Notes: generated by a model not told the origin, from the letters alone. A DNA stretch of 64,000 bases from Neptuniibacter sp. CAU 1671 (GCF_029222905.1 NZ_JARHUE010000002.1:1-64000); one strand, 5' to 3'. Numbered from the stretch's first letter, positions 49,026 to 57,837 are shown. Numbers and translations are program-made.

Positions 49026-49928
49026 TTACATCTCATTGACGATGGCCTGCACGCGCTGCTTGTAGACATCGTCCGGAATCATGCCCTGTTTATACAGGGC
49101 CTTGAGTTTGCGCAGGCGGGATTCGAAACCCTCACCAGCAGCAGGCGGGGTATCCTGCTTTTGCTCAAGCCGCTGAATACGCGCTTCCAGCGCTGCGTCA
49201 TGTTCCTGCTCGGCCGCTGCGACGTATTTCAGGGTTTTCTGGGGTTCGCTTTGTTCCAGTTGGTAGCTGTATGTGCGATTCAGATCGACGGCCAGCCAGT
49301 CACTGCGATCGGCAACAGCGCTGGCGCCGCTGAAACTCAGCAGGTGCCAGTCATGGGAAACGACCTGTTGCTGGTCACCTGTCGGCAGCCTGAAACGGGC
49401 CAGTTCTACCTTGGAGGCAAAACGACTGTTACTGACCGATTGGCCGGAGCGGACATATTTCTTCTGCAGATCTACATGGATCTCGCCAAATAACAGATTC
49501 AGCTTGTTGTCGCGAACGAAGGCAGTGCCACTGACGGTCAGGCTTTTTTCACCAAAGTAAGCTGCCCTCAGATCCGATACAGAAAACACCACGACTTCAT
49601 CCCTGGCCGCCTGATTCAGACCGCTGCTCAGCTGGTGGGCCAGCAGGTCAATTTCACGGTCACTGAACACCCGGTGGTGACGTTCTCCCTCCCGGTTACC
49701 CAGCAGGCTGGTGTTTTCAGCCACAGCCACCTGAACCTGACTTAACAGCGGGGCCAGAGCATCCGCTTTCAGCGGGTAGGGGTGCTGGTTAGGGGGTGTG
49801 TCAGGACTGGCTTTGATGGCTACGTAGTCTGCTGCATTCTGCCAGAGCTGAGTCGGTGCTGCCCATGTGATGGGACTTATCACCAGAGAATTGATCAGGG
49901 CGAGTTTGATTAATGTTGTACGTTTCAC
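49026..49928 (-). CDS. Secreted protein with a C-terminal SHOCT domain
   Basis: 300 residues from a GTG at 49928. A signal peptide is cleaved after about residue 23 (ITWAAP). The middle is an unrecognised beta-rich domain. A coiled segment near residues 240-255 is followed by a C-terminal SHOCT domain, RLRKLKALYKQGMIPDDVYKQRVQAIV, a short helical module found at the ends of many bacterial proteins. It is the first gene of a sigma-54-driven operon divergent from the Rieske/PQQ operon. Its function is unknown. Confidence 0.72.
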   Translation of the reverse strand: MKRTTLIKLALINSLVISPITWAAPTQLWQNAADYVAIKASPDTPPNQHPYPLKADALAPLLSQVQVAVAENTSLLGNREGERHHRVFSDREIDLLAHQLSSGLNQAARDEVVVFSVSDLRAAYFGEKSLTVSGTAFVRDNKLNLLFGEIHVDLQKKYVRSGQSVSNSRFASKVELARFRLPTGDQQQVVSHDWHLLSFSGASAVADRSDWLAVDLNRTYSYQLEQSEPQKTLKYVAAAEQEHDAALEARIQRLEQKQDTPPAAGEGFESRLRKLKALYKQGMIPDDVYKQRVQAIVNEM

Positions 49929-49967
49929 AGAGGTTATCCTTTTTTATTGTTGTATCCAGCCGGGGTT

Positions 49968-49985
49968 TTGCAAAATGCCTGCCAC
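49968..49985 (-). promoter_or_regulatory. Sigma-54 promoter of the secreted-protein operon
   Basis: Minus strand GTGGCAG-GCATT-TTGCA, with GG and GC 10 bases apart. The start point near 49959 gives a leader of about 30 nt to the GTG at 49928. Confidence 0.75.
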
Positions 49986-50048
49986 CCCCTGTATCCCCTT
50001 TCATGTGCCGGTTTTACGGCGTTTTGTCTGAATTTTTCCGTTAATGGC

Positions 50049-50229
50049 GAAGACATCTGTTGCGTCTTTTCGACAGGTGTTGCGCTGCTGAAGGGGCGGC
50101 TGCAACAGCGCATTTCTGGCACCGCTGAGTCGTGTTGTTCAGGTCGTATGTTCTTCCTCCGGTTGTGAGTGACTGTCCTGGCGCTGTGGGTGTGGCGTTG
50201 TTGCAACGTCACCTGCAACACCTGTTGTG
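50049..50229. promoter_or_regulatory. Shared activator region between two divergent sigma-54 promoters
   Basis: Sites matching TGCNACA-N2-TGTNGCA: TGCAACA-CC-TGTTGTG at 50214-50229, TTCGACA-GG-TGTTGCG at 50069-50084 and a weaker one at 50049-50064. Half-sites TGCAACA at 50101-50107 and TGTTGCA at 50199-50205 add to them. They lie between the -24 elements at 49983 (minus) and 50353 (plus), 65-250 bp from the one and 125-305 bp from the other. Confidence 0.65.
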
Positions 50230-50350
50230 TTTTAAAACCTTTGTGGCAGCTGTTGCTGATGTATTGGGCTAGCGCTTTCAATGGGTTTTTTCTTTATTTT
50301 TTTAATAAATACAAGTAATTAAAAATCATCACCCGTTTCTTGATCGGATT

Positions 50351-50368
50351 TTGGCATAGCGTTTGCCA
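50351..50368 (+). promoter_or_regulatory. Sigma-54 promoter of the Rieske/PQQ dehydrogenase operon
   Basis: TTGGCAT-AGCGT-TTGCC with GG at 50353-50354 and GC at 50365-50366, exactly 10 bases apart. The start point near 50377 gives a leader of about 60 nt. Confidence 0.78.
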
Positions 50369-50439
50369 TAGGGGTATCAAGCGGTCTGTTTGAATCTGAC
50401 AGTCCCGAAACCATAACGATAAGAACGGTGATAGTAATC

Positions 50440-51003
50440 GTGGAACGTAGAAACTTTCTTAAATCATGTGCCTGTGTCGCCGCCATCGGCACCACGGCGG
50501 GTCTTGCCTCTAAAGCAGACGCGGCCAGCAAAAAACCGGATAGCCAGCGCCCTAAGCCAGGTGATCTGCTGGTGATCGAAGATGGACATGGCAATGCCCG
50601 TCCCATTTCAGCCTCGGAGCTGGTGCTTGAAGCCCAGCAGGTGATGGCTTTTCCGCAGGACCCGGAAAGCGGTGTGATCCGCAGCGGTTCGCGTTTCAAC
50701 AAAGTCATGGTGATGCGCCTTGATCCGGCACTGATGGACGAGACCACCAAAAACAACTCAGAAGATGGTGTGGTGGCGTACTCGGCAATCTGCACCCATC
50801 AGGGCTGTGATGTGAATTCCTTTGTGGCGGATAAAAAAGAGTTTTTCTGCTTCTGTCACTACTCCCGCTTTAACCCTTATGCCGCTGGTGACGTGACCAA
50901 CGGCCCGGCGACCCGTCGACTGGCGATGCTGCCAATCAAGATCGTCGATGACCTGATTGTGGTGAAAGAAGAGTTCACCCGATCCCCCGGTTACAAGAAA
51001 TAA
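50440..51003 (+). CDS. Periplasmic Rieske [2Fe-2S] protein, likely electron acceptor of the PQQ dehydrogenase
   Basis: 187 residues from the GTG at 50440 (another GTG at 50428 is possible). The N-terminus ERRNFLKSCACVAAIG has the paired Arg of a Tat signal. The cluster-binding boxes are CTHQGC and CFCHYS, including the two extra Cys that form the disulfide of high-potential bc1-type Rieske proteins. There is no cytochrome bc1 gene nearby. It is followed 68 nt later by a PQQ dehydrogenase that lacks its own haem domain. A role carrying electrons from PQQ is the simplest reading, as inference. Confidence 0.85.
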   Translation: MERRNFLKSCACVAAIGTTAGLASKADAASKKPDSQRPKPGDLLVIEDGHGNARPISASELVLEAQQVMAFPQDPESGVIRSGSRFNKVMVMRLDPALMDETTKNNSEDGVVAYSAICTHQGCDVNSFVADKKEFFCFCHYSRFNPYAAGDVTNGPATRRLAMLPIKIVDDLIVVKEEFTRSPGYKK

Positions 51004-51071
51004 CTATCTGATGTCTCAACTCCCCGGGTGGGGATTCCTCTGAAGACAATAAAAAAACAGGAGTGAGCAAT

Positions 51072-52862
51072 ATGTCATTTGCAAAACGATTTGGGGCCCT
51101 GACCGTTGCGGTCGCGATTGCACCGGCTGCATTTGCAGTGGGTGGCGCGGCAGCAGCCAAGTCTAACCCGCTGGATAAATATAGCCCGGTGACCGACAGC
51201 CGTCTGGCGAATCCGGAGCCGGAAAACTGGCTGCAGTGGCGGGGTAACTATCAGGGCTGGACCTACAGTCCCCTGGATCAGATTAATGCGGATAACGTCG
51301 ATGAATTGGTACCGGTATGGTCCTACTCAACCGGCGAACTGGAAGGACATCAGGCGCCCCCAATCGTCAATGACGGTGTGATGTTCATCTCGACCCCTAA
51401 CAATCAGGTCATCGCTCTGAATGCAGAAACCGGGAAAGAGCTATGGCGTTACAAAAAGGAGATCCCGGAAGAGCTGTTCCAGCTGCACCCGACGAACCGT
51501 GGGGTTGGCTTGTATGGCGATAAAGTCTACCTAGCAGCAACGGATGCCTGCCTGGTGGCTCTGGATGCAAAAACCGGTGAAGAGGCGTGGGAAACCTGTG
51601 TCGCTGACTGGCAGGACGGCTACTACATGACCCTGTCACCACTGATTGCCAAAGGCAATGTGATGGTGGGTGTCTCCGGTGGTGAGTACGGTATTCGTGG
51701 CCATATCTCGGCGGTGGATGCTGAAACCGGTGAGATCAAGTGGAAAACCCACACCATTCCGGCACCGGGTGAGCCGGGCAGTGAAACCTGGAAAGGGGAT
51801 GCCTGGAAAACCGGTGGTGCGTCTGTCTGGATTGCCGGTACCTATGATCCGGATATGGGTATCGCGTTCTACGGTACCGGTAACGGTGGTCCGTGGATGC
51901 CGGATACCCGTCCTGGCGATAACCTCTACGCCAACTCTGTGGTGGCACTTGATGTCAAAACCGGTGAGCTGAAGGGTTACCACCAGTACCACTGGAACGA
52001 TGCCTGGGACTGGGATGAAGTATCCCCACCAGTGATCATCGATTACGAACACAAAGGCAAGAAAATCAAAGGCCTGGTACACGCCGGTCGTAATGGTTAC
52101 CTGTGGACACTGGAGCGCAAAAAAGACGGCTCTATCCAGTTTGTGGATGCTGAAAAATACGTGAAACAGAACGTATTCAAGAGCATTGATCCAAAAACCG
52201 GTCGTCCAACCTATGACCCTGCACATACCCCGGGCACTGGCAAAACCGTGACCTTCTGTCCGTCTCTGTGGGGCGGTAAAGACTGGCCACCAGAAGCTTA
52301 CAACCCGAAAACCGGTCTGTTCTACATTCCTGCCCACGAAAACCTCTGTTCAGAAATGGGCGGCGTTGAGCTGGGTCCACGTAAATCCGGCGAGCTGTAT
52401 ATCGGGGTACCGATTGCAGACATCCTGACCAACATCCGTCTGGCTGAAGGTGCTGAGGATCACATTGGTGAAATCCAGGCATGGGATCTGAAAGCCGGTA
52501 AAAAAGTATGGCAGTTCAACATCAAAGAGATGAACTGGGGTCCGATCCTGACCACTGGCGGTAACCTGCTGTTCTCCGGCGGCTCCAATGACCGTGTGTT
52601 CCGTGCACTGGATGCCCGTACCGGCAAGAAACTGTGGCAGTTCCGTGCTAACTCCGGCATCACTGCGGTGCCTTCAAGCTGGAGCGTAAACGGTACGCAG
52701 TTCATCGGTGTACAGGCAGGCTGGGGTGTTGACGCTCAGCGTATGCAGGGTGCCTTTGACGCTGTGATGGACCACACCACTGTGGTGCCACAGGGCGGTG
52801 TACTGCACGTGTTCGCACTTAAATCCAAAGCGGATAAGTTGATCGACGCCGCAACACGCTAA
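51072..52862 (+). CDS. PQQ-dependent alcohol dehydrogenase with lanthanide-type D-x-D active site
   Basis: 596 residues from the ATG at 51072, with AGGAG 9 nt upstream. A signal peptide is cleaved near residue 24. Eight-bladed propeller motifs run throughout. The metal and catalytic residues of the methanol/ethanol dehydrogenase family can be placed: Glu205 in GGEYG, Asn271 in YGTGNGGPW, Asp313 in AWDWDE, and a second Asp315 two residues on, which marks lanthanide-using XoxF/PedH-type enzymes. There is no CC vicinal pair and no haem motif. It follows a Rieske gene and precedes aldA. The alcohol substrate is unknown. Confidence 0.9.
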   Translation: MSFAKRFGALTVAVAIAPAAFAVGGAAAAKSNPLDKYSPVTDSRLANPEPENWLQWRGNYQGWTYSPLDQINADNVDELVPVWSYSTGELEGHQAPPIVNDGVMFISTPNNQVIALNAETGKELWRYKKEIPEELFQLHPTNRGVGLYGDKVYLAATDACLVALDAKTGEEAWETCVADWQDGYYMTLSPLIAKGNVMVGVSGGEYGIRGHISAVDAETGEIKWKTHTIPAPGEPGSETWKGDAWKTGGASVWIAGTYDPDMGIAFYGTGNGGPWMPDTRPGDNLYANSVVALDVKTGELKGYHQYHWNDAWDWDEVSPPVIIDYEHKGKKIKGLVHAGRNGYLWTLERKKDGSIQFVDAEKYVKQNVFKSIDPKTGRPTYDPAHTPGTGKTVTFCPSLWGGKDWPPEAYNPKTGLFYIPAHENLCSEMGGVELGPRKSGELYIGVPIADILTNIRLAEGAEDHIGEIQAWDLKAGKKVWQFNIKEMNWGPILTTGGNLLFSGGSNDRVFRALDARTGKKLWQFRANSGITAVPSSWSVNGTQFIGVQAGWGVDAQRMQGAFDAVMDHTTVVPQGGVLHVFALKSKADKLIDAATR

Positions 52863-52873
52863 GTAGTCCTTAC

Positions 52874-52911
52874 AAGCCGGGTCATCGCCACAAAGGGTGG
52901 CCCGGCTTTTT
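52874..52911 (+). terminator. Terminator-like hairpin between the PQQ dehydrogenase and aldA genes
   Basis: AAGCCGGG pairs with CCCGGCTT around a loop that can fold further (GCCAC/GGTGG). TTTTT follows. It is 12 nt after the dehydrogenase stop and 23 nt before the aldA start. It may reduce rather than abolish transcription into aldA. Confidence 0.8.
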
Positions 52912-52933
52912 ACCATAAGAAGAGAGTTAAGCC

Positions 52934-54373
52934 ATGACTGACGTGTGTATCTATCAGAATTACATCAACGGCGAATTCAGTGGATTGCCAAAAAATACTA
53001 TTGATGTGCACAACCCTGCCACGGGGGCTTTGTTATCCCGGGTACCGGAGTCGGAAACCGGTGAGGTTGAACGCGCCATCGCGGCTGCACGCTCTGCGCA
53101 AAGGGCCTGGGCGGCCAAACCTGCGGTTGAACGGGGTGCGCATCTGAGAAAAATAGCCAGCAAAATTCGTGAAAATGCCGATTCACTGGCGCGGGTGATT
53201 ACCCTTGAGCAGGGCAAAGTACTGAGCCTGGCTCGGGTTGAAGTGGATTTTACCGCCGACTATCTGGACTACATGGCAGAGTGGGCGCGACGCATTGAAG
53301 GCGAGATCATTACCAGTGACCGGCCGGGCGAAAATATCTTCTTGTTCCGCAAACCCATCGGTGTGGTGGCAGGCATTCTGCCCTGGAATTTCCCGTTCTT
53401 CCTGATTGCCCGCAAGATGGCACCGGCGTTAATTACCGGCAATACCATTGTGATCAAACCCAGTGAAGAAACCCCGAATAACTGTTTTGAATTTACCAAG
53501 CTGGTGGCTGAAACCGATCTGCCTGCCGGTGTGTTTAACGTGGTCTGTGGCTCCGGTTTTAATGTGGGCCAGACCCTGACCTCAAATGCCGGTGTTGATC
53601 TGATCAGCTTTACCGGCAGTGTGGAAACCGGCTCTCGCATCATGGCGGCGGCTGCAACCAACATCACCAAGCTGAATCTGGAGCTGGGTGGTAAAGCACC
53701 GGCCATCGTACTGGCGGATGCCGATCTGGATCTGGCAGTGAATGCGATTAAAAACTCCCGTGTAATCAACTCCGGTCAGGTATGTAACTGTGCCGAGCGT
53801 GTTTATGTGCAGGCTGCAGTGGCAGATGAATTTATCGACAAGATCACCCGTGCCATGTCCATGACCACCTACGGCGATCCGATTGCACGGCCGGATGTGG
53901 ATATGGGTCCGCTGGTGAATCGTGTGGGGCTGGATAAGGTCGCCGCGATGGTGGATACCGCCATTGCACAGGGCGGCTCAGTTACCACCGGTGGCAAGAT
54001 TGCCGATCTGGGACAGGGTTTCCATTATCAGCCGACCGTCATCGCAGGATGTCGCTCAGATATGGAGATCATGCGCAAAGAGGTGTTTGGTGCGGTGCTG
54101 CCGATTCAGGTGGTGTCGGATCTGGATGAAGCGATTGCTTGCGCTAATGCCTCCGATTACGGCCTCACCTCGTCGGTGTATACCAAGGACCTCAGTCAGG
54201 CGATGAAAGCGGTTGCTCAGCTGGATTTTGGTGAAACCTACGTTAACCGCGAAAACTTCGAAGCGATGCAGGGTTTCCATGCCGGCGTGCGCAAGTCAGG
54301 TATTGGCGGTGCAGATGGCAAGCATGGCCTCTATGAATACACCCACACCCATGTGGCGTATATCCAGACCTGA
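52934..54373 (+). CDS. aldA: AldA-type lactaldehyde/glycolaldehyde dehydrogenase
   Basis: 479 residues, exactly the length of E. coli AldA, with long identical blocks: [65 protein letters not shown]-like (LELGGKAPAIV), VINSGQVCNCAERVYVQ with the catalytic Cys, and ENFEAMQGFHAG. The family oxidises small hydroxyaldehydes to lactate or glycolate with NAD. Downstream of a PQQ alcohol dehydrogenase it would complete diol oxidation. It is a close but not proven orthologue. Confidence 0.92.
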   Translation: MTDVCIYQNYINGEFSGLPKNTIDVHNPATGALLSRVPESETGEVERAIAAARSAQRAWAAKPAVERGAHLRKIASKIRENADSLARVITLEQGKVLSLARVEVDFTADYLDYMAEWARRIEGEIITSDRPGENIFLFRKPIGVVAGILPWNFPFFLIARKMAPALITGNTIVIKPSEETPNNCFEFTKLVAETDLPAGVFNVVCGSGFNVGQTLTSNAGVDLISFTGSVETGSRIMAAAATNITKLNLELGGKAPAIVLADADLDLAVNAIKNSRVINSGQVCNCAERVYVQAAVADEFIDKITRAMSMTTYGDPIARPDVDMGPLVNRVGLDKVAAMVDTAIAQGGSVTTGGKIADLGQGFHYQPTVIAGCRSDMEIMRKEVFGAVLPIQVVSDLDEAIACANASDYGLTSSVYTKDLSQAMKAVAQLDFGETYVNRENFEAMQGFHAGVRKSGIGGADGKHGLYEYTHTHVAYIQT

Positions 54374-54398
54374 GTCGTTTGAGCCGGTAGTTAGTCGT

Positions 54399-54420
54399 GC
54401 TGACATCTGCGGATGTCAGC
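54399..54420 (+). other. Perfect 9-bp hairpin between aldA and the next gene
   Basis: GCTGACATC-TGCG-GATGTCAGC with no T run after it. It may stabilise an mRNA end or be a protein-binding dyad. Confidence 0.5.
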
Positions 54421-54450
54421 CGATCCAGTCAGTTATAAGAGGGCACGGTT

Positions 54451-55314
54451 GTGCAGAACCCATGTGATACCGCCCATGCCAGTGACGCTCCCTGCAAGGT
54501 TCTGCATCGGTCCCGGTGGTTGTTAAGCCTGAGCTTGCTGCTTTGTCTGAGCCTCTCCGCCTTCTTTCTGATACCGCTAAAACCCGCTAAAAGTGGATTG
54601 TTGTTTGTCGCTCAGGCCGACAGTGATCTGATCAATGTCTACGATGCCAACCAGCTCTGGCTGTTGTCGCAGATCAAAACCGGTATCCAGCCGGAACAGC
54701 TCTACATTCACCCATTTCGTCAGCGACTGTTGGCTGTGTCCATGAAAGAAGGGCAGGCCGTTCAGATTGATCTTGAAACTCTGCGGGTTGAGCATGGGCT
54801 GTCTATTCCAGCGGCCAGTCGCTGGTTGTGCCTGTCAGCCGGGCAATCGATTTTTTATGCCGCAGATGGTGAGGGTTTACCTGTACAACTGTCGCGTAAC
54901 CCTGCAACAACCGCTTCTGCCAAAGCGCTGTTTTCAACACAGCCGAAGGGTTGTGACTCTCAGTTAATCTCTGAACGTGCGAAACCTTCAGCAAACGGTT
55001 GGGTTAAGTATGAAGGCCAGAAACCACTGCCAAACCGGGTGTATGCAGCGGGATTTTCTGCAGGGATGAAGCAACCGGCCATTGAGGCTAACGGGTCGGA
55101 AACAGGGAGTTTCGGCTTTCTGAAGGGGGCTGATCCGGTGTTGTGGGTCAACCTGACAGAACCGACTAATTACCGCACCAGTGCAGACCAGAACTGGGCC
55201 TATGTCTCCAACCGGATGGAAAAGAAGCTCGTTATTCTGCATGCGCAGGACCCGAATAAAAACCGGGAGTTAATCCTCGATTTTATTCCGCAATCTATCG
55301 CGCTGGACAGATAA
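54451..55314 (+). CDS. Membrane-anchored beta-propeller-like protein
   Basis: 287 residues from a GTG at 54451, with AAGAGGG upstream. One membrane helix near residues 22-42 anchors an extracytoplasmic part. This has propeller-like strands (GLLFVAQADSDLINVYDAN, KTGIQPEQLYIHPFRQRLLAVS, QAVQIDLETL), as in YVTN/YncE-type repeats. It is the last gene after aldA and may be cotranscribed. A link to PQQ catabolism is guilt by position only; I know of propeller proteins in such clusters but cannot assign a family here. Confidence 0.68.
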   Translation: MQNPCDTAHASDAPCKVLHRSRWLLSLSLLLCLSLSAFFLIPLKPAKSGLLFVAQADSDLINVYDANQLWLLSQIKTGIQPEQLYIHPFRQRLLAVSMKEGQAVQIDLETLRVEHGLSIPAASRWLCLSAGQSIFYAADGEGLPVQLSRNPATTASAKALFSTQPKGCDSQLISERAKPSANGWVKYEGQKPLPNRVYAAGFSAGMKQPAIEANGSETGSFGFLKGADPVLWVNLTEPTNYRTSADQNWAYVSNRMEKKLVILHAQDPNKNRELILDFIPQSIALDR

Positions 55315-55499
55315 GTCCACGCGATTAATCAGCTGTCGCATTCACGAGACAGCCGTTTCTATAACTGCTTGTGCTGTACAAACTCCGATCTCTTTATTTA
55401 TCGCTAATTCGGTCTGATTAAAGATCCTGAATTAATAAAATCCTTTTTAAAACATTAATTTAAATCTAAATGGCCGTTTTGTTTTATGGCTTTGTTGTG

Positions 55500-55517
55500 T
55501 TGGCACTGAACCTGCAA
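55500..55517 (+). promoter_or_regulatory. Sigma-54 promoter of the DUF1097 gene
   Basis: TTGGCAC-TGAAC-CTGCA with GG at 55502-55503 and GC at 55514-55515. The start point near 55527 gives a 63-nt leader. A half-site TGTCGCA lies at 55334-55340, 160 bp upstream. Confidence 0.82.
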
Positions 55518-55589
55518 AAGGTAGAAGGGTTGTGTCCTTAAAAAGAGGACCTTTTTAAAAATCTTAAAATAAATACAGGAATAAGATTT

Positions 55590-56111
55590 ATGAAACCTTT
55601 GACAGCAACTTCTTTAAGCATTGCCATTTTTGGTGCAATTGCGACCTGGCTGGCGCTAAGCCCGCTTTCCGGATTTGTCCTGATCTGGGCGATTTTTATT
55701 GCCTGGGCGGCCTTTGCTGCGCTGGGCGCTGATAACGGTGCTTTTAAAAGCACAGTGATCTGTGGCGTGTTTGGTGTGGTAGTCGGCTGGGTAGGCGCGT
55801 ACCTGTTTCTGGCGCTGCCGTTTGCTGATGCTTTGGGTGTGCCGTTGTGGGCCGCCATTGTTGTCGCCGTGACCGCCTTTATTGTGGTGTTTGCTGCCAA
55901 CATCGCTGTGCTGGGTGCGGTGCCTGCATCCGTGCTGGCCTATGCCGCCACCTTTGCGTACCTGCTGCAGACCGAAGGCAAAATGAGCCTGACCACACTG
56001 CAGACGGTTTCATTTGATAACCCGCTGTTGATCATCTCCCTGTCTGTGGTGCTGGGTGCTGTATTTGGCAAGCTCTCTACGACCGCGGCCAGTCGGGTTT
56101 CAGTTTCTTAA
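55590..56111 (+). CDS. DUF1097 family membrane protein (YcdZ-like)
   Basis: 173 residues with four or five membrane helices and few charged residues, matching DUF1097 proteins such as E. coli YcdZ. The family's function is unknown. AGGA lies 9 nt before the ATG. It is a single gene under its own sigma-54 promoter within the alcohol-oxidation region, so it may be a channel or carrier for the substrate or a product. That role is inference. Confidence 0.8.
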   Translation: MKPLTATSLSIAIFGAIATWLALSPLSGFVLIWAIFIAWAAFAALGADNGAFKSTVICGVFGVVVGWVGAYLFLALPFADALGVPLWAAIVVAVTAFIVVFAANIAVLGAVPASVLAYAATFAYLLQTEGKMSLTTLQTVSFDNPLLIISLSVVLGAVFGKLSTTAASRVSVS

Positions 56112-56195
56112 GCGTTTAAACACCTTGTACGGTTCGCTCTCAGTATCGCCCCCTCTACGGCGATACTAAATCCCGCTTGAGTCATGGCGGTTTTG

Positions 56196-56221
56196 CCCTG
56201 CAACTGCAGGGTTTTTTTTTT
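56196..56221 (+). terminator. Terminator after the DUF1097 gene
   Basis: CCCTGCA-AC-TGCAGGG followed by ten T residues. Confidence 0.85.
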
Positions 56222-56540
56222 GCCCCGTAGAACCGTCGGATATGGGCTAGGGTTTGTTTCTGTCTCGGTCTCTGTGGCTCAACTCTGCTGTGAATATGAG
56301 ATGCCGGAGAGGGCTACGCTGGGGGACGATTATCAGCTTACAGACGTGCTCCCGACAGGGGATTACCTCGGTGTTTTATTGCGCTCTTTGTGCCTGTTGA
56401 TCAGCTGAATCAGCAATAGTCGGAATAAGAGTAGTGGAGGGAAGGGTTAATGCAATCTTGGATTGGCGGCTGATGTAACTATGTAGTGATGTTCAATTTA
56501 TGGATAGTAAGTGTTTACAATACTGGCATATTGCAGGCAT
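56222..56540. other. Intergenic stretch without recognisable features
   Basis: Between the terminators of DUF1097 and the porin. Short ORFs here have no ribosome-binding site or family resemblance, and I see no promoter or RNA I can support. Confidence 0.5.
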
Positions 56541-56566
56541 AAAAAAGGACATCCCGAAGGATGCCC
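56541..56566 (-). terminator. Intrinsic terminator of the porin gene
   Basis: Minus strand GGGCATCC-TTCG-GGATGTCC followed by TTTTTT, about 57 nt after the porin stop. Confidence 0.88.
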
Positions 56567-56622
56567 AAGCTCGCCAAAGGGTGCGAAGATGAAGGCTAAG
56601 AAAGGCTTAGCCAGGCCAAGAA

Positions 56623-57837
56623 TCAGAAGGTAACAGAGGCTTCCACGATAAAGCCGTCCCAGTCGCTACCACCGGCAACGGTACGGTCAGTCGCACCACC
56701 ACCAGAGAACTGGTCTTCTTCCTGTTTCACGTATTCTGCTTTGAACAGCGTGGCGTCATTCAGCCAGAAGCCTGCGCCCACCTGCAGACGGGTAGCTTCG
56801 TTAGGACCAGATACGCCTTCGCTTTTGTTTTGGGACTCGGCATAACGTGCCGCCAGATAGAACTTGTTGCTCAGGTCCACCTTGCCCTCAACAGACCAGA
56901 ACTCCATTTTGGACGTCTGTTTGATGTAGCTGGTTTCAAGTACACCCTGACCGCCAGCCCAGCTGTAGTCGTCTTCGGCTTCACCGAACAGACCGTGCAG
57001 CAGGAAGTTGCCAGCTTTGTACTGAATGTCAGCCTGCCATACAAAGGCATCGACACCCGGTACGATCAATGGGTGAGTCGCACGTGCGCTTGGTGCTGTG
57101 TTGGCAAACTGATAGTTATCACCGTCACCGATAGCAATCAGAGAGCCAAATGGCTTGCCATCAACGCCGCTCAGGTCGTGGTTGGTCTGGAATGCACCGG
57201 CACCGAAGGACAGGCCGTTAGTCAGGTTAACCGTACCGCGCAGACCCAGGTTGTAACCGTGGCCGGGAGAGAAGTCGGTAAAGAAATCCGGGGTAGACAG
57301 CACAGCATCCCAGGTCAGGTTGGTGCCGCTTTCCAGAGAGTGTGAACCGTATGCCCACAGACCTTCTTCAGCGGTGATCATATCCACCAGACCGTTACCA
57401 ACGAAGGGGTTGCTCTGTACCGCAGCACCGTCCGAATAACGGATAAAGTTCATGGTGGTTGAGATCACATTACCCAGACGGATGCCAACGTTGTTGGGCA
57501 GGTCAAACTGAATCCACGCCAGGTCCTGACTGATTGCAGCACTGCCGTTGTTCCAGTCATTAGGTTCTTCTGCCAGCTCTGCAAAAACGGACACATTTTC
57601 TGCGACCTGAGCGTTGATGTTCAAAGCAAAACGCATACGCTGGAATGCAGAGTCCGCATCGGCATCCGCCGGGTTGACGGCTGCACCGTTTACGTCAATG
57701 CCAGATTGCCAGGCTTGCATGGCGGCACCGCTGATTTTGATTTTGCCATCCATAAATTCTGCTGCATTGACAAAACCGGTTGCACTCATGGCAATCATTG
57801 CGGCGATAACCTGCTTGCTGATGTGTGTTCGTTTCAT
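56623..57837 (-). CDS. Outer-membrane porin, sigma-54 controlled
   Basis: 404 residues from the ATG at 57837, with GGGGGA upstream. A signal peptide ends near residue 25 (GFVNAAEF). The mature protein is rich in alternating beta strands and aromatic girdles and ends in Phe (VEASVTF), the usual outer-membrane assembly signal. It resembles phosphate- or carboxylate-type porins of marine gammaproteobacteria only loosely. A sigma-54 promoter at 57922-57935 and activator half-sites at 58047-58084 tie it to the alcohol-oxidation regulon, so it may admit the substrate. Confidence 0.85.
   Translation of the reverse strand: MKRTHISKQVIAAMIAMSATGFVNAAEFMDGKIKISGAAMQAWQSGIDVNGAAVNPADADADSAFQRMRFALNINAQVAENVSVFAELAEEPNDWNNGSAAISQDLAWIQFDLPNNVGIRLGNVISTTMNFIRYSDGAAVQSNPFVGNGLVDMITAEEGLWAYGSHSLESGTNLTWDAVLSTPDFFTDFSPGHGYNLGLRGTVNLTNGLSFGAGAFQTNHDLSGVDGKPFGSLIAIGDGDNYQFANTAPSARATHPLIVPGVDAFVWQADIQYKAGNFLLHGLFGEAEDDYSWAGGQGVLETSYIKQTSKMEFWSVEGKVDLSNKFYLAARYAESQNKSEGVSGPNEATRLQVGAGFWLNDATLFKAEYVKQEEDQFSGGGATDRTVAGGSDWDGFIVEASVTF

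Noticed and set aside
50252-50268. Sigma-54 promoter at GTGGCAGCTGTTGC
   Set aside because: GG and GC are 8 rather than 10 bases apart. The element at 50353-50366 has the correct spacing.
56184-56408. Possible small gene after DUF1097
   Set aside because: It begins upstream of a terminator stem and runs through its T tract. There is no ribosome-binding site or known domain.
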